From Cohaesibacter sp. (GTDB lineage Bacteria > Pseudomonadota > Alphaproteobacteria > Rhizobiales > Cohaesibacteraceae): a stretch of 64,000 nucleotides of DNA. Location: positions 1 to 64,000 of the forward strand of contig JAOAQZ010000010.1 in the NCBI GenBank assembly GCA_025210795.1. Reading direction: 5' to 3'. Of the stretch, positions 46,038 through 56,000 are shown one piece after another. The translations under genes were made by a program, and so were the position numbers. Numbering within the stretch: position 1 is the stretch's first letter; each line of letters opens with the position of its first letter. The notes below the pieces were generated by a model, which worked only from the letters and a program-made list of their open reading frames with translations, was not told the origin of the DNA and did no database searches.

Positions 46038-47204
46038 TTAGAAGTCGCGCTGCAGGCGAAGACGTGCGGACCACTGGTCCTGGTCTCTGGTAGCAGAAGC
46101 AGCAGATGCGCTGTAATCAACTTTGTTGTATGCGACACCAGCGCGTACAGTGAAGTTGGTTACTGGCTTGTAGGTTACAGTCAGGCCTGTGCCCCAAGCT
46201 TTTGCATCTTCGTTAGCTGCAGATTTGTCGTTGTAAGAAGTGTAACCACCTTCGAGCTGTGTAGACACGGTGTCGGTCCAAGCATAGTTCAGGGCAGTGT
46301 ACAGAACGAAACCGGTGTTCAGTTTCATGTTACCAGCAGCATTAACAGTTGCATCGGTCAGGCCAGCTGCACCAGTCTGCAGACCGGTCAGGTAACGAAG
46401 AGCACCAGCAGAGTAACCACCAGCGAAGGCAATGTTAGAACCAGCGGACAGCATGTCCAGGTTCAGCTGAAGACCAGCACCGATTGCATAACCGTAATCA
46501 GTGTCAAAAGCAGTTACGCCCTGGTTCAGGTAACGGATCTGGGAAACAACACCACCAACTTTGGCTTTACCCCAACCCTGGTTTACAGAGAGAGAAGCAG
46601 CAACATCAGGCATTACCTGACCAGCGTAACCACCAGTAGCACCACCAACGAGGGCAGCTGTACCAGTGCGAGCCTGGTTTTCGATAGCGATCTTAGCAGA
46701 TACGCCGTTGCCCAGGTCCATGTTGTAACCTACTGCACCAACGTCATGGCCGGAGAAGTAAGCGTTAACCAGGTACATACCTTTTGTGTAGTCGATGTCA
46801 GCAGCAGCGTCAGCTACACCAGCATACAGACCACCGAGAGACAGGTAGTACTTGTCGAAAGCGCCGTTAGCAGTGTCGTAACGAGCGAAACCAACGAGGG
46901 TGCCCAGCTCGGTTTCGGACTTAGCGGTGAAGTTCAGGTTTACACGTGCGGCGATTGCAACTTTGTTTGCAGCAGTGCCGGAAACGCGCTCGTTTTTAGT
47001 TTCAACGTAGTTTACGTCTGCACGAACGTAACCGTTGATTTTCAGGCAGGTGTCTGTGCCTGGGATGAAGTGGTAACCAGCACCGTAAGCGTTACAAACT
47101 TTTACGTATTCTACAGGCTCAGCTACTGGCAGGTCGGCAGCTTGAGCGGAACCAGCTGCAACCAGAGCAGCTGCGGAACCAAGGATAAGGCTCTTGATGT
47201 TCAT
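46038..47204 (-). CDS. Porin of the Porin_2 (Omp2b) family
   Basis: A 388-residue outer-membrane beta-barrel protein. A signal peptide ends at AQA/ADLP (about residue 22), followed by the family's N-terminus PVEYVKVCNAYGAGYHFIPGTDTCLKINGYVR with two Cys that probably form a disulfide. The rest alternates short beta strands and the last residue is Phe, as needed for outer-membrane insertion. Porin_2 is specific for Hyphomicrobiales. Its DNA shows a distinct codon choice (many GTT, GCA, GCT, CTG codons), as expected for a highly expressed protein. Confidence 0.96.
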   Translation of the reverse strand: MNIKSLILGSAAALVAAGSAQAADLPVAEPVEYVKVCNAYGAGYHFIPGTDTCLKINGYVRADVNYVETKNERVSGTAANKVAIAARVNLNFTAKSETELGTLVGFARYDTANGAFDKYYLSLGGLYAGVADAAADIDYTKGMYLVNAYFSGHDVGAVGYNMDLGNGVSAKIAIENQARTGTAALVGGATGGYAGQVMPDVAASLSVNQGWGKAKVGGVVSQIRYLNQGVTAFDTDYGYAIGAGLQLNLDMLSAGSNIAFAGGYSAGALRYLTGLQTGAAGLTDATVNAAGNMKLNTGFVLYTALNYAWTDTVSTQLEGGYTSYNDKSAANEDAKAWGTGLTVTYKPVTNFTVRAGVAYNKVDYSASAASATRDQDQWSARLRLQRDF

Positions 47205-47741
47205 TGTTTCTGACCTTCTTTGTCATAAAAACTTTTTGCGCAGAGACCTAAGTCCAGTCAGTCTTGATGGGGCCATCTGCTTGCGACAAGGGTGACAATA
47301 GACGTTTTTTCCCGTGGATCAATCACCTCACGCTTTCCCCCAGTTCCATTTGCCTCAACTGTTGCACAAAAAACACAAAACAAAGCTCAGGCCGCAGAAA
47401 ACGGCCAATTCCTTTCTAACAGATTAACAAAAACTGAGGATGAAATCCGCACAGTTTCGGCTGGAATCCGCTTTCTACAAGCAGGTGATGCCGCTTTGTC
47501 GCACCCAAAGAGGGGGGAATTAAGAGGCAAAATGCGATTCCAAACAAGATTTTTGGCGGCGAAAGAGACGATTCCCAAAAAAACACCCTCACTTTATGAG
47601 CGGCACACCCCCTTCTATCCCTAGCGCTCCGCGTCAAACAGCAGAATCAGACCGTTCCTGCATGAAAAACGAAGGCTCCACCTCATTGTCACAATCAAGC
47701 CAGAGCGATTCTCTTAAATGTTGGCCTGAAAATGTCAGGCA
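47205..47741. other. Long leader/intergenic region upstream of the porin gene
   Basis: About 540 bases. A plus-strand open frame at 47292-47624 has the composition of random sequence and no ribosome binding site, so it is not called. The region should hold the strong porin promoter and possible small-RNA control sites. No specific elements were identified. Confidence 0.5.
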
Positions 47742-47777
47742 AAGAAAAAGCCTGCCCCGGTAGGAGAGGCAGGCTTT
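47742..47777 (-). terminator. Rho-independent terminator after the lipoprotein gene
   Basis: AAAGCCTGCC (47747-47756) pairs with GGCAGGCTTT (47768-47777). On the minus strand it is followed by TTTCTTTGCC. It lies 42 bases after the stop of the lipoprotein gene. Confidence 0.8.
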
Positions 47778-47819
47778 ATCGGATCAGAAGACTCTACAAT
47801 AAGAAACGGCCGCGTAACT

Positions 47820-48560
47820 TTAGAAGGGCCATAGGCGGCTAAGAGCATTGCCCGATTTCTTTTTATCATCCAATTGTGTCTCGCCGGTGCTGATCTTTTC
47901 CATTTCAGCCTTCACCTTGGGGTCGTGTGTGCGATATTTGGAAGGGGGCTGCGTGAGATATTTCCGTTTTGCGCTATTTTTGTCATTGACTGCATTGATG
48001 AGGGCAAGACGCTCTTTCACCTGCTTGCTATATTCGGCTGCTTGGCCGGATGATGTAGGGCCATCTTTGGCAAAATCATGCTCTTTGATATTCCGGGTAA
48101 AAGACGTTACGCGTGGATCATTTTTCAAAATGGCGTCGCGCTGTGCTTTAGGCAGGCTGCGCACAGCAGCAAGGAAAGCCTCCCGCTCTTTGTCATTCAT
48201 TGTATCCAGGCGTTCCAGATAGGCTTTACGCAGCAAGTCAGGATCACGCGGCCAATCAGAGGCGGTTAAAAGACGGCCTGTCTGTTGTTTATCAATCGGC
48301 TTTGGCAAGTTGGAAGCGCTGGGCGGAATAACCAAACCGGGGCGAGCGGTATAGTCAATCGCCTCGCCCTGCTCGTCGGTGATGTTGGTAATATTGTTAA
48401 GGTCGCTAATCAGGGCCTCTTCTTGCGTGGTCCCCGTGCCATAGGTCGTGCCCCCAATGCCGGAACAGGCGGCAAGGCTGCATGCCAGAGCCAGAATTGT
48501 GCCTGTCCGCAGATTTTGAACACCTGCAGGCTTGCGATCAGATTGGAAGCTGAACTTCAT
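47820..48560 (-). CDS. Lipoprotein with a BamF/DUF3035-like segment
   Basis: A 246-residue protein with a lipoprotein signal (TILALACSLAAC, lipobox LAAC with the modified Cys near residue 33). Shortly after the lipid site the segment ARPGLVIPPSASNLPKP resembles the conserved P-L-V-I-P-P-x-x-x-L-P-x-P stretch of the alphaproteobacterial Bam complex lipoprotein BamF (DUF3035). The remainder is hydrophilic and helical with many Lys and Asp. The gene lies directly downstream of lspA, the enzyme that would process it. Membership in DUF3035 is an inference. AAGGCG precedes the ATG at 48560. Confidence 0.8.
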   Translation of the reverse strand: MKFSFQSDRKPAGVQNLRTGTILALACSLAACSGIGGTTYGTGTTQEEALISDLNNITNITDEQGEAIDYTARPGLVIPPSASNLPKPIDKQQTGRLLTASDWPRDPDLLRKAYLERLDTMNDKEREAFLAAVRSLPKAQRDAILKNDPRVTSFTRNIKEHDFAKDGPTSSGQAAEYSKQVKERLALINAVNDKNSAKRKYLTQPPSKYRTHDPKVKAEMEKISTGETQLDDKKKSGNALSRLWPF

Positions 48561-48685
48561 GACATTTCGCCTTAACTCTTGGAACAGCCGTCCCGGCATT
48601 GTTCCATTTTACACATTGGGCCGAATTGAACACCTTAAATCTGCCTGAAAGCTACCACAGGCAAGGCAATGATGGCATAGCCAAA

Positions 48686-49186
48686 TCATGGCTTTGCGGC
48701 ATCATTACGACCAGTCCCTAAAAAAGAGTCATATATCAGGATGGCCGCGCCTGCAACGATCCAGACATCTGCAAGATTGAACACATACCACGAAAATGTG
48801 CCCCAGTAAAAATGAAACAGGTCCACAACGGCCCCATGCATCAGCCGGTCCAGCCCATTGGCAAGGGCCCCACCCAGCACCAGCCCCAGCCCCAAAGCAA
48901 CACTTTTATGAGTATTGCGCAGGATCCAGATCACAAGTGCAATGGAACACAGAACAGCAATGCCAACCAGTACATAGCGGCCAAAGTCACTATTTTGCTG
49001 AAACAGCCCGTAAGAAATGCCCCGATTCCAAACCAGAATCACATCAAAAAAAGGGGTAAGCTGAAGCGGCCCATGACTTGCCATATGGCTTTGAATATCG
49101 AACCCATAAAGCATCCATAATTTGGAAGCCTGATCCGAAACAAAGGCAAAAAAAGCAAGAGAAAAACCGATGAGGCGGGCGGACAA
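48686..49186 (-). CDS. lspA: Lipoprotein signal peptidase (signal peptidase II)
   Basis: A 166-residue inner-membrane aspartic protease with four membrane segments. The catalytic pair is Asp122 in HGAVVDLFHFY and Asp140 in FNLADVWI; NRGISYGLF and ANGLDRLMHG are further family motifs. It removes the signal peptide from prolipoproteins. The start is TTG at 49186 with TGGAG seven bases upstream, since no ATG fits the N-terminus. A terminator separates it from ileS, so it does not share the ileS transcript. A lipoprotein gene follows. Confidence 0.95.
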   Translation of the reverse strand: MSARLIGFSLAFFAFVSDQASKLWMLYGFDIQSHMASHGPLQLTPFFDVILVWNRGISYGLFQQNSDFGRYVLVGIAVLCSIALVIWILRNTHKSVALGLGLVLGGALANGLDRLMHGAVVDLFHFYWGTFSWYVFNLADVWIVAGAAILIYDSFLGTGRNDAAKP

Positions 49187-49242
49187 GGAAGTGCTCCAGG
49201 TGGAAGGGCGCAGGGCCGTCTATATAAGGTCACTATAAGATA

Positions 49243-49283
49243 GAGAAAAGTCAGGCTTTTGAAAGCCTCAAAAGCCTGACTTT
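49243..49283. terminator. Rho-independent terminator after ileS
   Basis: A perfect 14-base-pair stem, AAAGTCAGGCTTTT (49247-49260) with AAAAGCCTGACTTT (49270-49283), and a nine-base loop; on the minus strand T-rich sequence follows. It ends the ileS transcript before lspA. Confidence 0.87.
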
Positions 49284-49341
49284 AAATCGTAACCATACTC
49301 TATAATATGGTCATTCTGTGATGCTCTGCTTAAGCCATGCC

Positions 49342-52260
49342 TTATTGGGCTTCGATCTCGCGCATGGCTGCAGCATCGCGCAAGGAAAGATCCGGATAGT
49401 CGCTATCCTCTCCCACCTCTGGCAAGACTTTCCACGAGCGCTGGCATTTGTTGCCGCTTGCAAGGGCTGGCACAACGCCGATATTGGCGACATCATCCAG
49501 CATAAAGGCGCCTTCAGGCGCATCCCCTTCAATCAGCTCGGCCTGCGAGGTGATGGAGATTTCAGCCAGATCCACCCCATCCATAGCGGCAAGAATGTCT
49601 TTGTCATTTACATAAACCTTCGGAGCGGCTTCAAGGGAAGAGCCGATGCGCTTCTCGCGGCGCTCAATCTCCAAGGCACCGGTGACAACGCGGCGCAATG
49701 TGCGGATTTTCGCCCATTTATCAGCAAGCTCCTGATCTTTCCAGTTGCCCGGCACTTCAGGGAACTGGCGGAAATGGACAGAATCATCGTCGGACGGGAA
49801 GCGGGACAACCAGGTTTCTTCCATAGAGAAAGGCATGATCGGCGCAAGCCAGGCAGTGAGATGCATGAACAATTCATGGATCACATAAAGCGCGGCCTTG
49901 CGGCGCTCGGAGCTTGGCGCATCGCAATAAAGGGCGTCTTTACGCACATCAAAATAGAAGGCGCTCAGCTCGATCCCCATAAAATAGTTCAGCTCGCTCA
50001 TGATGCGCTTGAAATCAAAGGCATCATAGGCTTCGCGCACCATCGCGTCCAGCTCATGAATCCGGTGCAGCATCAACCGTTCCAGCTCAGGCATGCTGGA
50101 AGGCGAGACTTCGGTGCCGTCATAATGGGCAAGAGAGCCAAGCATCCAGCGGATGGTGTTGCGCATCTTGCGGTAAGCATCGGCTGAGGTTTTCAGGATC
50201 TCCGGCCCGATCCGCTGATCATCGGAATAATCGGCAGAGGCCACCCACAGGCGCAGAATGTCGGCACCATATTGCTTGATCACATCTTGTGGCGCGATGG
50301 TGTTGCCAAGGGACTTGGACATCTTGCGACCATCTTCTGCCATAGTGAAGCCATGGGTGAGCACAGCATCATAAGGCGCGCGGCCACGGGTGCCGCAGCT
50401 CTCCAGCAGCGAAGAATGGAACCAGCCGCGATGCTGGTCCGAGCCTTCAAGATAAAGATCAGCAGGCCATTTCAGATCATCGCGCTGCTCAAGGCAAAAG
50501 GCATGGGTGGAGCCGGAATCAAACCATACATCAAGAATGTCGTCGATCTTTTCCCACTCTTGTGGGTCATAATCAGGGGAGAGGAATCGCTCTTTCGCCC
50601 CATCGGCAAACCATGCATCGGCCCCTTCTGCGCGGAAGGCATCATAAATGCGATCATTAACGGCACTGTCTTGCAGTACGGTGGCAGGATCATCTTTTTT
50701 GATGAAGATGGTGATTGGAACACCCCAGGCGCGCTGGCGCGAGATCACCCAGTCAGGGCGGGTCTCGATCATGGAGCGTAGGCGGGACTGACCGCTTTGC
50801 GGCACAAACCGGGTTTCATCAATGGCTTTAAGAGCGCGGGCACGCAGGGTATCGCCTTCGCCATCAATGTTGCGATCCATGGCGATGAACCATTGCGGCG
50901 TGTTGCGGAAGATCAGCGGAGCTTTTGAACGCCAGCTATGGGGATAGCTATGCTTGACCTTGCCGCGCGCCAAAAGGGCGCCGGTTTCAACCAGTTTGTC
51001 AATTACGGCACTGTTGGTGGTGCCTTCGCCGCCCTTGCGGTTGAGGATATATTGCCCCTGGAACAAAGGCACATGCGGATAGTAAGAGCCATCTTCCGCC
51101 ACTGTGTGAGGCACTTCGGGGGTGCCGCATTCGGCAAAACGCTCGCGATTGGCAACAAAGACATCATAGTCATCCGCACCATGGCCCGGCGCGGTATGGA
51201 CAAAGCCGGTACCGGCATCATCGGTCACATGGTCACCGGCCAGCAAAGGCACATCATAATCATAATAGCCATCAGTGCCTTCAAGACCGCGGAACGGGTG
51301 CTCACATTCTGAGATAACAGAAGGATCAACATCAAACTTGCGCTCATAAGCCTCAATGCGGGCAGCCTTGAAGATGTCAGCGGCCAGATTGTCAGCAACA
51401 ATCAGCTTGTCGCCAACCTTGCCCCAATTGTCGTCAGCTGCTTCTGTCACTTCATAAAGGCCATAAGAAATAGCGGAAGAATAGCAGATAGCCCGGTTGC
51501 CGGGGATGGTCCACGGGGTGGTGGTCCAGATCACCACATCCGCATCCAGCAAATCATCCATTTGCCCGTCCGCTGCGGTGCCATGAACAGCAGAGACAGG
51601 GAAGCGCACCCAGATGGTGTGGGAGGTGTGATCCTGATATTCCACTTCGGCCTCGGCCAGAGCGGTTTTCTCGACAATCGACCACATAACCGGCTTAGAG
51701 CCCTGAAAGAGCTGGCCGGACATGGCAAATTTCATCAGCTCGGCGGCGATATGGGCCTCGGCTGCAAAGGTCATGGTCTTATAAGGATTGACAAAATCGC
51801 CGGTCACGCCAAGGCGCTTGAACTCGCCTGCCTGCACGCCGATCCACTCGGCGGCAAAGTCGCGGCATTCCTGACGGAATTCATTGACAGGAACTGCGTC
51901 TTTATTCTTGCCCTTCTTGCGATATTTTTCCTCGATCTTCCATTCGATCGGCAGACCGTGGCAATCCCAGCCGGGTACATAATTGGAATCATAGCCGCGC
52001 ATCTGGAACGAGCGGGTGATGATGTCTTTGAGCACCTTGTTAAGAGCGTGGCCGATATGCAAATGGCCGTTGGCATAGGGAGGGCCATCATGCAGAACAT
52101 ATTTCTCGCGGCCCTTGGAGCGCTCGCGCAAGGAAACATAAAGATCCAGCTCTTCCCAGCGGTTCAGAATTTTCGGCTCATTCTTGGGCAGGCCTGCCCG
52201 CATGGGAAAATCGGTCTTGGGCAGATAAAGAGTTTGGGAATAATCGCGACTGTCAGTCAT
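49342..52260 (-). CDS. ileS: Isoleucyl-tRNA synthetase
   Basis: A 972-residue class I synthetase, full length. HIGH motif is in [16 protein letters not shown] near residue 65 and KMSKSLG near residue 645. The editing domain (CP1), with the [13 protein letters not shown] segment, and the anticodon-binding domain with [12 protein letters not shown] are present. It attaches isoleucine to tRNA(Ile) in the cytoplasm. There is no obvious zinc-ribbon Cys set at the C-terminus. It belongs to the usual ribF-ileS-lspA neighbourhood, here split by an amidase and an IalB-family gene. Confidence 0.98.
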   Translation of the reverse strand: MTDSRDYSQTLYLPKTDFPMRAGLPKNEPKILNRWEELDLYVSLRERSKGREKYVLHDGPPYANGHLHIGHALNKVLKDIITRSFQMRGYDSNYVPGWDCHGLPIEWKIEEKYRKKGKNKDAVPVNEFRQECRDFAAEWIGVQAGEFKRLGVTGDFVNPYKTMTFAAEAHIAAELMKFAMSGQLFQGSKPVMWSIVEKTALAEAEVEYQDHTSHTIWVRFPVSAVHGTAADGQMDDLLDADVVIWTTTPWTIPGNRAICYSSAISYGLYEVTEAADDNWGKVGDKLIVADNLAADIFKAARIEAYERKFDVDPSVISECEHPFRGLEGTDGYYDYDVPLLAGDHVTDDAGTGFVHTAPGHGADDYDVFVANRERFAECGTPEVPHTVAEDGSYYPHVPLFQGQYILNRKGGEGTTNSAVIDKLVETGALLARGKVKHSYPHSWRSKAPLIFRNTPQWFIAMDRNIDGEGDTLRARALKAIDETRFVPQSGQSRLRSMIETRPDWVISRQRAWGVPITIFIKKDDPATVLQDSAVNDRIYDAFRAEGADAWFADGAKERFLSPDYDPQEWEKIDDILDVWFDSGSTHAFCLEQRDDLKWPADLYLEGSDQHRGWFHSSLLESCGTRGRAPYDAVLTHGFTMAEDGRKMSKSLGNTIAPQDVIKQYGADILRLWVASADYSDDQRIGPEILKTSADAYRKMRNTIRWMLGSLAHYDGTEVSPSSMPELERLMLHRIHELDAMVREAYDAFDFKRIMSELNYFMGIELSAFYFDVRKDALYCDAPSSERRKAALYVIHELFMHLTAWLAPIMPFSMEETWLSRFPSDDDSVHFRQFPEVPGNWKDQELADKWAKIRTLRRVVTGALEIERREKRIGSSLEAAPKVYVNDKDILAAMDGVDLAEISITSQAELIEGDAPEGAFMLDDVANIGVVPALASGNKCQRSWKVLPEVGEDSDYPDLSLRDAAAMREIEAQ

Positions 52261-52858
52261 GGTCTGTCATCCAGAAAAATTGTCCTCAGCATTCCCTCAA
52301 TCCTAAAGCGTACAGAGAGGGCCGCTGGGCTTTGTCTTGGTCTTGCATATCCCGCATCAAACGCGGGCATAAGAAAGGGAGAAGATCAGGGGCGGTTGAT
52401 GGCCAGACATTTAAGGCCAATCAGGCAAACCTGATCAGGTAGGGATCGTCCCGGTCCCTCGCGGGCATCTATCAAAAGACGCCGATCACGCGAAGGCCGG
52501 GCCAGTAATTCGTCCTATCTGTTCCCCGCTTCCCCGCACAATGGACCAGAAGGAAGAGGGCAAGGGTTGGTCGCCATAAAGGGGCATATCAACCTTGAAC
52601 ATATTCGCTTTGAGCATATTCGCGCCTGTATAGGGGCTTTTTACCAGCAAAAAGCCTGAAAATTCTGGCCGCGACCATAAGTCAAGCCGCCCTCAAGGGC
52701 AAGCCCTACAGGGGGCCGCTTGTTCAAAAGAAGCAAACTAATCCCCCTTGCCCAAAGCTGTGGCAAATTAAAGGGCCCAAGGGCTCGTTTGGCGCACGGG
52801 ATTGGCGCAAAGGCGCGCGCAAAAGACGAAAGAGAAGGTGCAAGAGGAAAGAAGGAGA
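52261..52858. other. Intergenic region upstream of ileS
   Basis: About 600 bases between the divergent ileS and amidase genes. It contains a CCTGATCAGG palindrome near 52428-52437 and several short G/C-rich inverted repeats around 52440-52480, but no T-box or other riboswitch that I recognise. No supported coding frame. Confidence 0.45.
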
Positions 52859-53830
52859 ATGGAGCAGGTGCAACAGAGCAAAAAGACAGAAACAGCCGGA
52901 GGAGGGGAACTGCTGGATGATCTGATCATAAGAGAGCATTTTCTCTATATGGGCGGGAGCCAAGTGCCCTTTAAGCGCTCTCCCAACCAGACATCCAAAG
53001 CCCGATCTTTGGGCAGCCAAACAAGGCCGTTTGATCCCAAAGGCATTGTCCTGCACGACACGGCAGGGCGGCTGGAGAAAGGCAGCTCGGTGCGCTGGTT
53101 TCTTCAAAAAAAAGCAAAGGCCTCGGCCCATTTTGTCATTGAGCGCGATGGCAGCTTAACCCAGCAAGTGGCGCTGGATTGTAAGGCGTGGCATGCGGGC
53201 AAAAGCGCCTATAAGGGCCGGACGGGGGTGAATGACTTTGCTTTTGGATTAGAACTGGTCAATCCCGGCCGCTGCACGCAATTGGCTGACGGGCGGTTTA
53301 AACCGTGGTTTGAGGAGCGCTTTAAAGAGGGAGAGAATGGCCTTCATTTTGCCTATAAGGCGACCAAAAGCCACGGCTCGGGCTGGTGGCTGGCTTATAG
53401 CAAGGAGCAGATTGAAGTCACAATTGCCCTCTGCCAAAGGCTGACTGAAGACTATCGCCTTGAATTCATCACCACTCATTACGAAATTTCGCCGGGGCGT
53501 AAAACTGACCCAAATCCGCTCTTCCCGCTTGAAAGGGTCAAGCAGGCCATAAAAGAGATCCCGCCGGATAAAAAGGATAGGCGCGCATTTTTGCCCGCCG
53601 ATAGCCCGATGCGTCGATGGCCCTCCTATCATGATAATGTCATCATGACAGTCCCCGCAGGGGCTGAGCTTGATATCATCCGCAAATGCCATTTTGAAAA
53701 TGAGGCGGTTGGTGGGGCCCGCGACGAGACAGCCAAACTCCCAAAGCTTTGGTGTCTATGCGCCTATGCCTCTCATGAGGGATGGATCGAGGGCGAAAAG
53801 ATCCAATCGCTTGGTGATAGGGGCGATTGA
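52859..53830 (+). CDS. N-acetylmuramoyl-L-alanine amidase (Amidase_2)
   Basis: A 323-residue peptidoglycan hydrolase without a classical signal peptide. The amidase_2 fold shows the zinc His in GIVLHDTAG, the conserved SAHFVIERDGSLTQ, WHAG and the second ligand set in THYEISPGRKTDP. A C-terminal SH3-like domain (about 240-323, with VPAGAELDIIR and SHEGWIEGEKI) probably binds the wall. It would cut the bond between muramic acid and the stem peptide, perhaps in recycling (AmpD-like) or as a lysin. AGAGGAAA lies before the ATG at 52859. It interrupts the ribF-ileS gene order. Confidence 0.9.
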   Translation: MEQVQQSKKTETAGGGELLDDLIIREHFLYMGGSQVPFKRSPNQTSKARSLGSQTRPFDPKGIVLHDTAGRLEKGSSVRWFLQKKAKASAHFVIERDGSLTQQVALDCKAWHAGKSAYKGRTGVNDFAFGLELVNPGRCTQLADGRFKPWFEERFKEGENGLHFAYKATKSHGSGWWLAYSKEQIEVTIALCQRLTEDYRLEFITTHYEISPGRKTDPNPLFPLERVKQAIKEIPPDKKDRRAFLPADSPMRRWPSYHDNVIMTVPAGAELDIIRKCHFENEAVGGARDETAKLPKLWCLCAYASHEGWIEGEKIQSLGDRGD

Positions 53831-53861
53831 ACTGCCCTGTCGCCTCTCTCCTTGTGTTCCT

Positions 53862-54497
53862 TTACAAAAGACCGCGCTTTTCGCGCTGGGCAGTCAGATC
53901 ATCCAGAAGGCCGGAAAAACTGGCAAGGGGCCAAGAGAGAGTTTTGCGCCCCTCTTTTTCTGGCAAATCCAGCAAAAGGCTATCGGCTTCGCGCCAAGCG
54001 GCCAGAACCTGCTCGGCGGCGGCTCCCTTGATTTTGCATTGATTACCGGAGCAATCCCCAAAAGACAGAGCCTTGCGCGCGCCGTCTGCTGCGGCAAGGG
54101 ACACGCCGACCTTGGTAAAATCGAGATCCCGTTCGAGATTGAACAAAAGCTGAGGCTCCTTGCCGCCCTTGCCATCATCCTCATAGGTCAAATGCAAAAT
54201 GGCGGCGCGGAAATTGGGATCATTGCTATAGACATCAACAAGCTGACCATAGCAGCGTGCCTTATTCTCACCGGCTCCCTTGTCGCATGCCAGATCCCAT
54301 GCGCCATCATAGCTTTTATAATATTCGGTGGCGCGGTCTTCCAGCTTTTGCCCAAAAAGGGACAGCCCACCACCGGCCCAAAACCCGCCGCCAGCCAGCA
54401 CGAGCCCGGCCAAGGCGACCAGCCAGCTTTTGCGCCGCGTGAAAGGGACAGAGCGGGAGGGAGGGCCGGAAGGGTGAGGGGCGTGAGAGACAGACAT
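53862..54497 (-). CDS. Invasion-associated locus B (IalB) family protein
   Basis: A 211-residue protein with an N-terminal membrane anchor or signal (SWLVALAGLVLAGGGFWAGG). The exported domain has the IalB pattern: CYGQLVDVYSNDPNF, VGVSLAAADG, SFGDCSGNQCKIKGAAAEQVLAAWREAD, and several Cys likely to form disulfides. IalB was named in Bartonella invasion, but the family is widespread in free-living alphaproteobacteria, where it is an envelope protein with unknown function. It is convergent with the amidase gene. Confidence 0.85.
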   Translation of the reverse strand: MSVSHAPHPSGPPSRSVPFTRRKSWLVALAGLVLAGGGFWAGGGLSLFGQKLEDRATEYYKSYDGAWDLACDKGAGENKARCYGQLVDVYSNDPNFRAAILHLTYEDDGKGGKEPQLLFNLERDLDFTKVGVSLAAADGARKALSFGDCSGNQCKIKGAAAEQVLAAWREADSLLLDLPEKEGRKTLSWPLASFSGLLDDLTAQREKRGLL

Positions 54498-54649
54498 GAC
54501 AGCAATCCTTGAAAAGGCAAAGACAAAAGGCTTGCCCCATGGATAGCCATAGGAAAGGCAAAAGAGAAATCACCTTGAAAAACAAAAAAGTGAGCAAATG
54601 TTATGAAAGAGCAGGAAGGACGGTCAGGAATGGGCTGCTATGCAGCCCG

Positions 54650-55654
54650 CTATTTGCTCTTGCCTTTTTCCCACAAAGTCGTCTCAAGCGGGCTCAAGGG
54701 GTGGGCGTCGCCAAGAATGGTGCGCGCTTTGAGGCTGTCATCATCCATCTGCGCAATCAGCGCCTCAAGGCTGTCAAACTTCTCTTCCCCACGAATATAA
54801 TCATAAAGAGAGACCGAAACAGCCTCATCATAAAGATCGTCATCAAAATCAAAGACATGCACCTCAAAAACAGGGGCGCCATTGTCAAAGGTCGGGCGGC
54901 GACCATAGCTTGCCACGCCGTCATGCACAGATCCATCGGCTCGGATGAGACACACCGCATAGACCCCCTCTTTTAGACGACTATTCTCGGCAAGTTTCAG
55001 ATTGGCTGTCGGATAGCCCAGTTTGCGGCCATTTTTCTCGCCATGAATGACCGTGGCTTTAAAGAAATAGCGGTAACCCAGCAATTGATTGGCAGGCATG
55101 GTTGCCCCGTCTTCCAGCGCCTGACGAATGCGGGTGGAGGAGACAGCGTCCCCGGACCGGTCGGCTTTCATATCAACAATAGTAACACCAAAGCCGTGCT
55201 TTTTGCCTTGTTCGCGCAAAAAGTCCGGCGTGCCCCGGCGGTCACGACCAAAATGAAAATCATAGCCGGAAATAACCGTACGAGCATCAAGTGCCTCGAT
55301 CAGCATATCTTCAATAAAGCGTTCGGCGGACTGGGTGGCAAACTCTTTGGTAAAATGAAGGGAGATCATCCCGTCAAAGCCCAGAGCTTCGGCCAGTTGC
55401 GCTTTTTCATCATGGGGCGTGAGGCGGAAAACCGGGCGATCAGGACGAAAGACGGTGCGCGGATGCGGCTCAAAGGTCAGCATCACGGCCTTTACCCCAA
55501 GTGCGCGGGCTTCTTCCAGCGCATCTTCCAAAACAGCTTGATGACCACGATGCATGCCATCAAAATTGCCAATAGCGACCACAGCCCCGCGCAAGGATTG
55601 CGGTAGGGGCAGGGAAGGTTGGTTCAGATCAAGAAAAGAGCGATCAGACCCCAT
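54650..55654 (-). CDS. ribF: Bifunctional riboflavin kinase/FAD synthetase
   Basis: A 334-residue enzyme. The N-terminal FMN adenylyltransferase domain has the motif GNFDGMHRGHQAV and ISGYDFHFGRDRRG; the C-terminal riboflavin kinase domain has GEKNGRKLGYPTAN. It converts riboflavin to FMN and FAD in the cytoplasm. The frame is open far upstream, but the ATG at 55654 with CGGAGA eight bases before it gives a start just before the first domain. It is followed by the IalB-family gene in the same direction. Confidence 0.96.
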   Translation of the reverse strand: MGSDRSFLDLNQPSLPLPQSLRGAVVAIGNFDGMHRGHQAVLEDALEEARALGVKAVMLTFEPHPRTVFRPDRPVFRLTPHDEKAQLAEALGFDGMISLHFTKEFATQSAERFIEDMLIEALDARTVISGYDFHFGRDRRGTPDFLREQGKKHGFGVTIVDMKADRSGDAVSSTRIRQALEDGATMPANQLLGYRYFFKATVIHGEKNGRKLGYPTANLKLAENSRLKEGVYAVCLIRADGSVHDGVASYGRRPTFDNGAPVFEVHVFDFDDDLYDEAVSVSLYDYIRGEEKFDSLEALIAQMDDDSLKARTILGDAHPLSPLETTLWEKGKSK

Positions 55655-56000
55655 TTCATGGTCTCCGTGGCAAATCTGGAATGAAAGCGCTTGAAAACAG
55701 GAATTTGAGAAAATCCCTGCCAATGTGGCGCGACGTTGCCCAAATACCGAACCAAGGTCAAGCCTAAACCCGCCTTTCAAAGCCTTTGATAGATGATTTC
55801 CAGCTCTTGTCGCAGCTTTTGGACAAAAATCTATTGTCATGGTTTTTTTGCGCAAATGAAAGTGACAAAAGAAGGAAGAAGGATAGGAGGCAGGCAAGAT
55901 GAGTTTGCATCTATACAAGTGTTCAAAAGACAGTTAGAGTCAGCACATCAAGCTTTCTGACGAATGATTGCGATTATGGCGTCTGCTCCATCCCGATAAG
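55655..56000. other. Intergenic region between ribF and a MATE gene
   Basis: About 345 bases separating divergent genes. No FMN riboswitch pattern or coding frame was recognised. The promoters of both genes should lie here. Confidence 0.45.

Noticed and set aside
47292..47624. 110-codon plus-strand frame upstream of the porin
   Set aside because: No ribosome binding site, composition like random sequence and no family resemblance; treated as noncoding.
49318..50187. 289-codon plus-strand frame opposite ileS
   Set aside because: Shadow of a confident essential gene; no domain recognised.
52261..52858. T-box or other riboswitch before ileS
   Set aside because: Only short GC-rich inverted repeats are present; no T-box sequence or antiterminator fold could be recognised.
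52724..53131. 135-codon minus-strand frame opposite the amidase start
   Set aside because: Cys/Phe/Leu-rich translation without a signal peptide pattern; overlaps the amidase gene.
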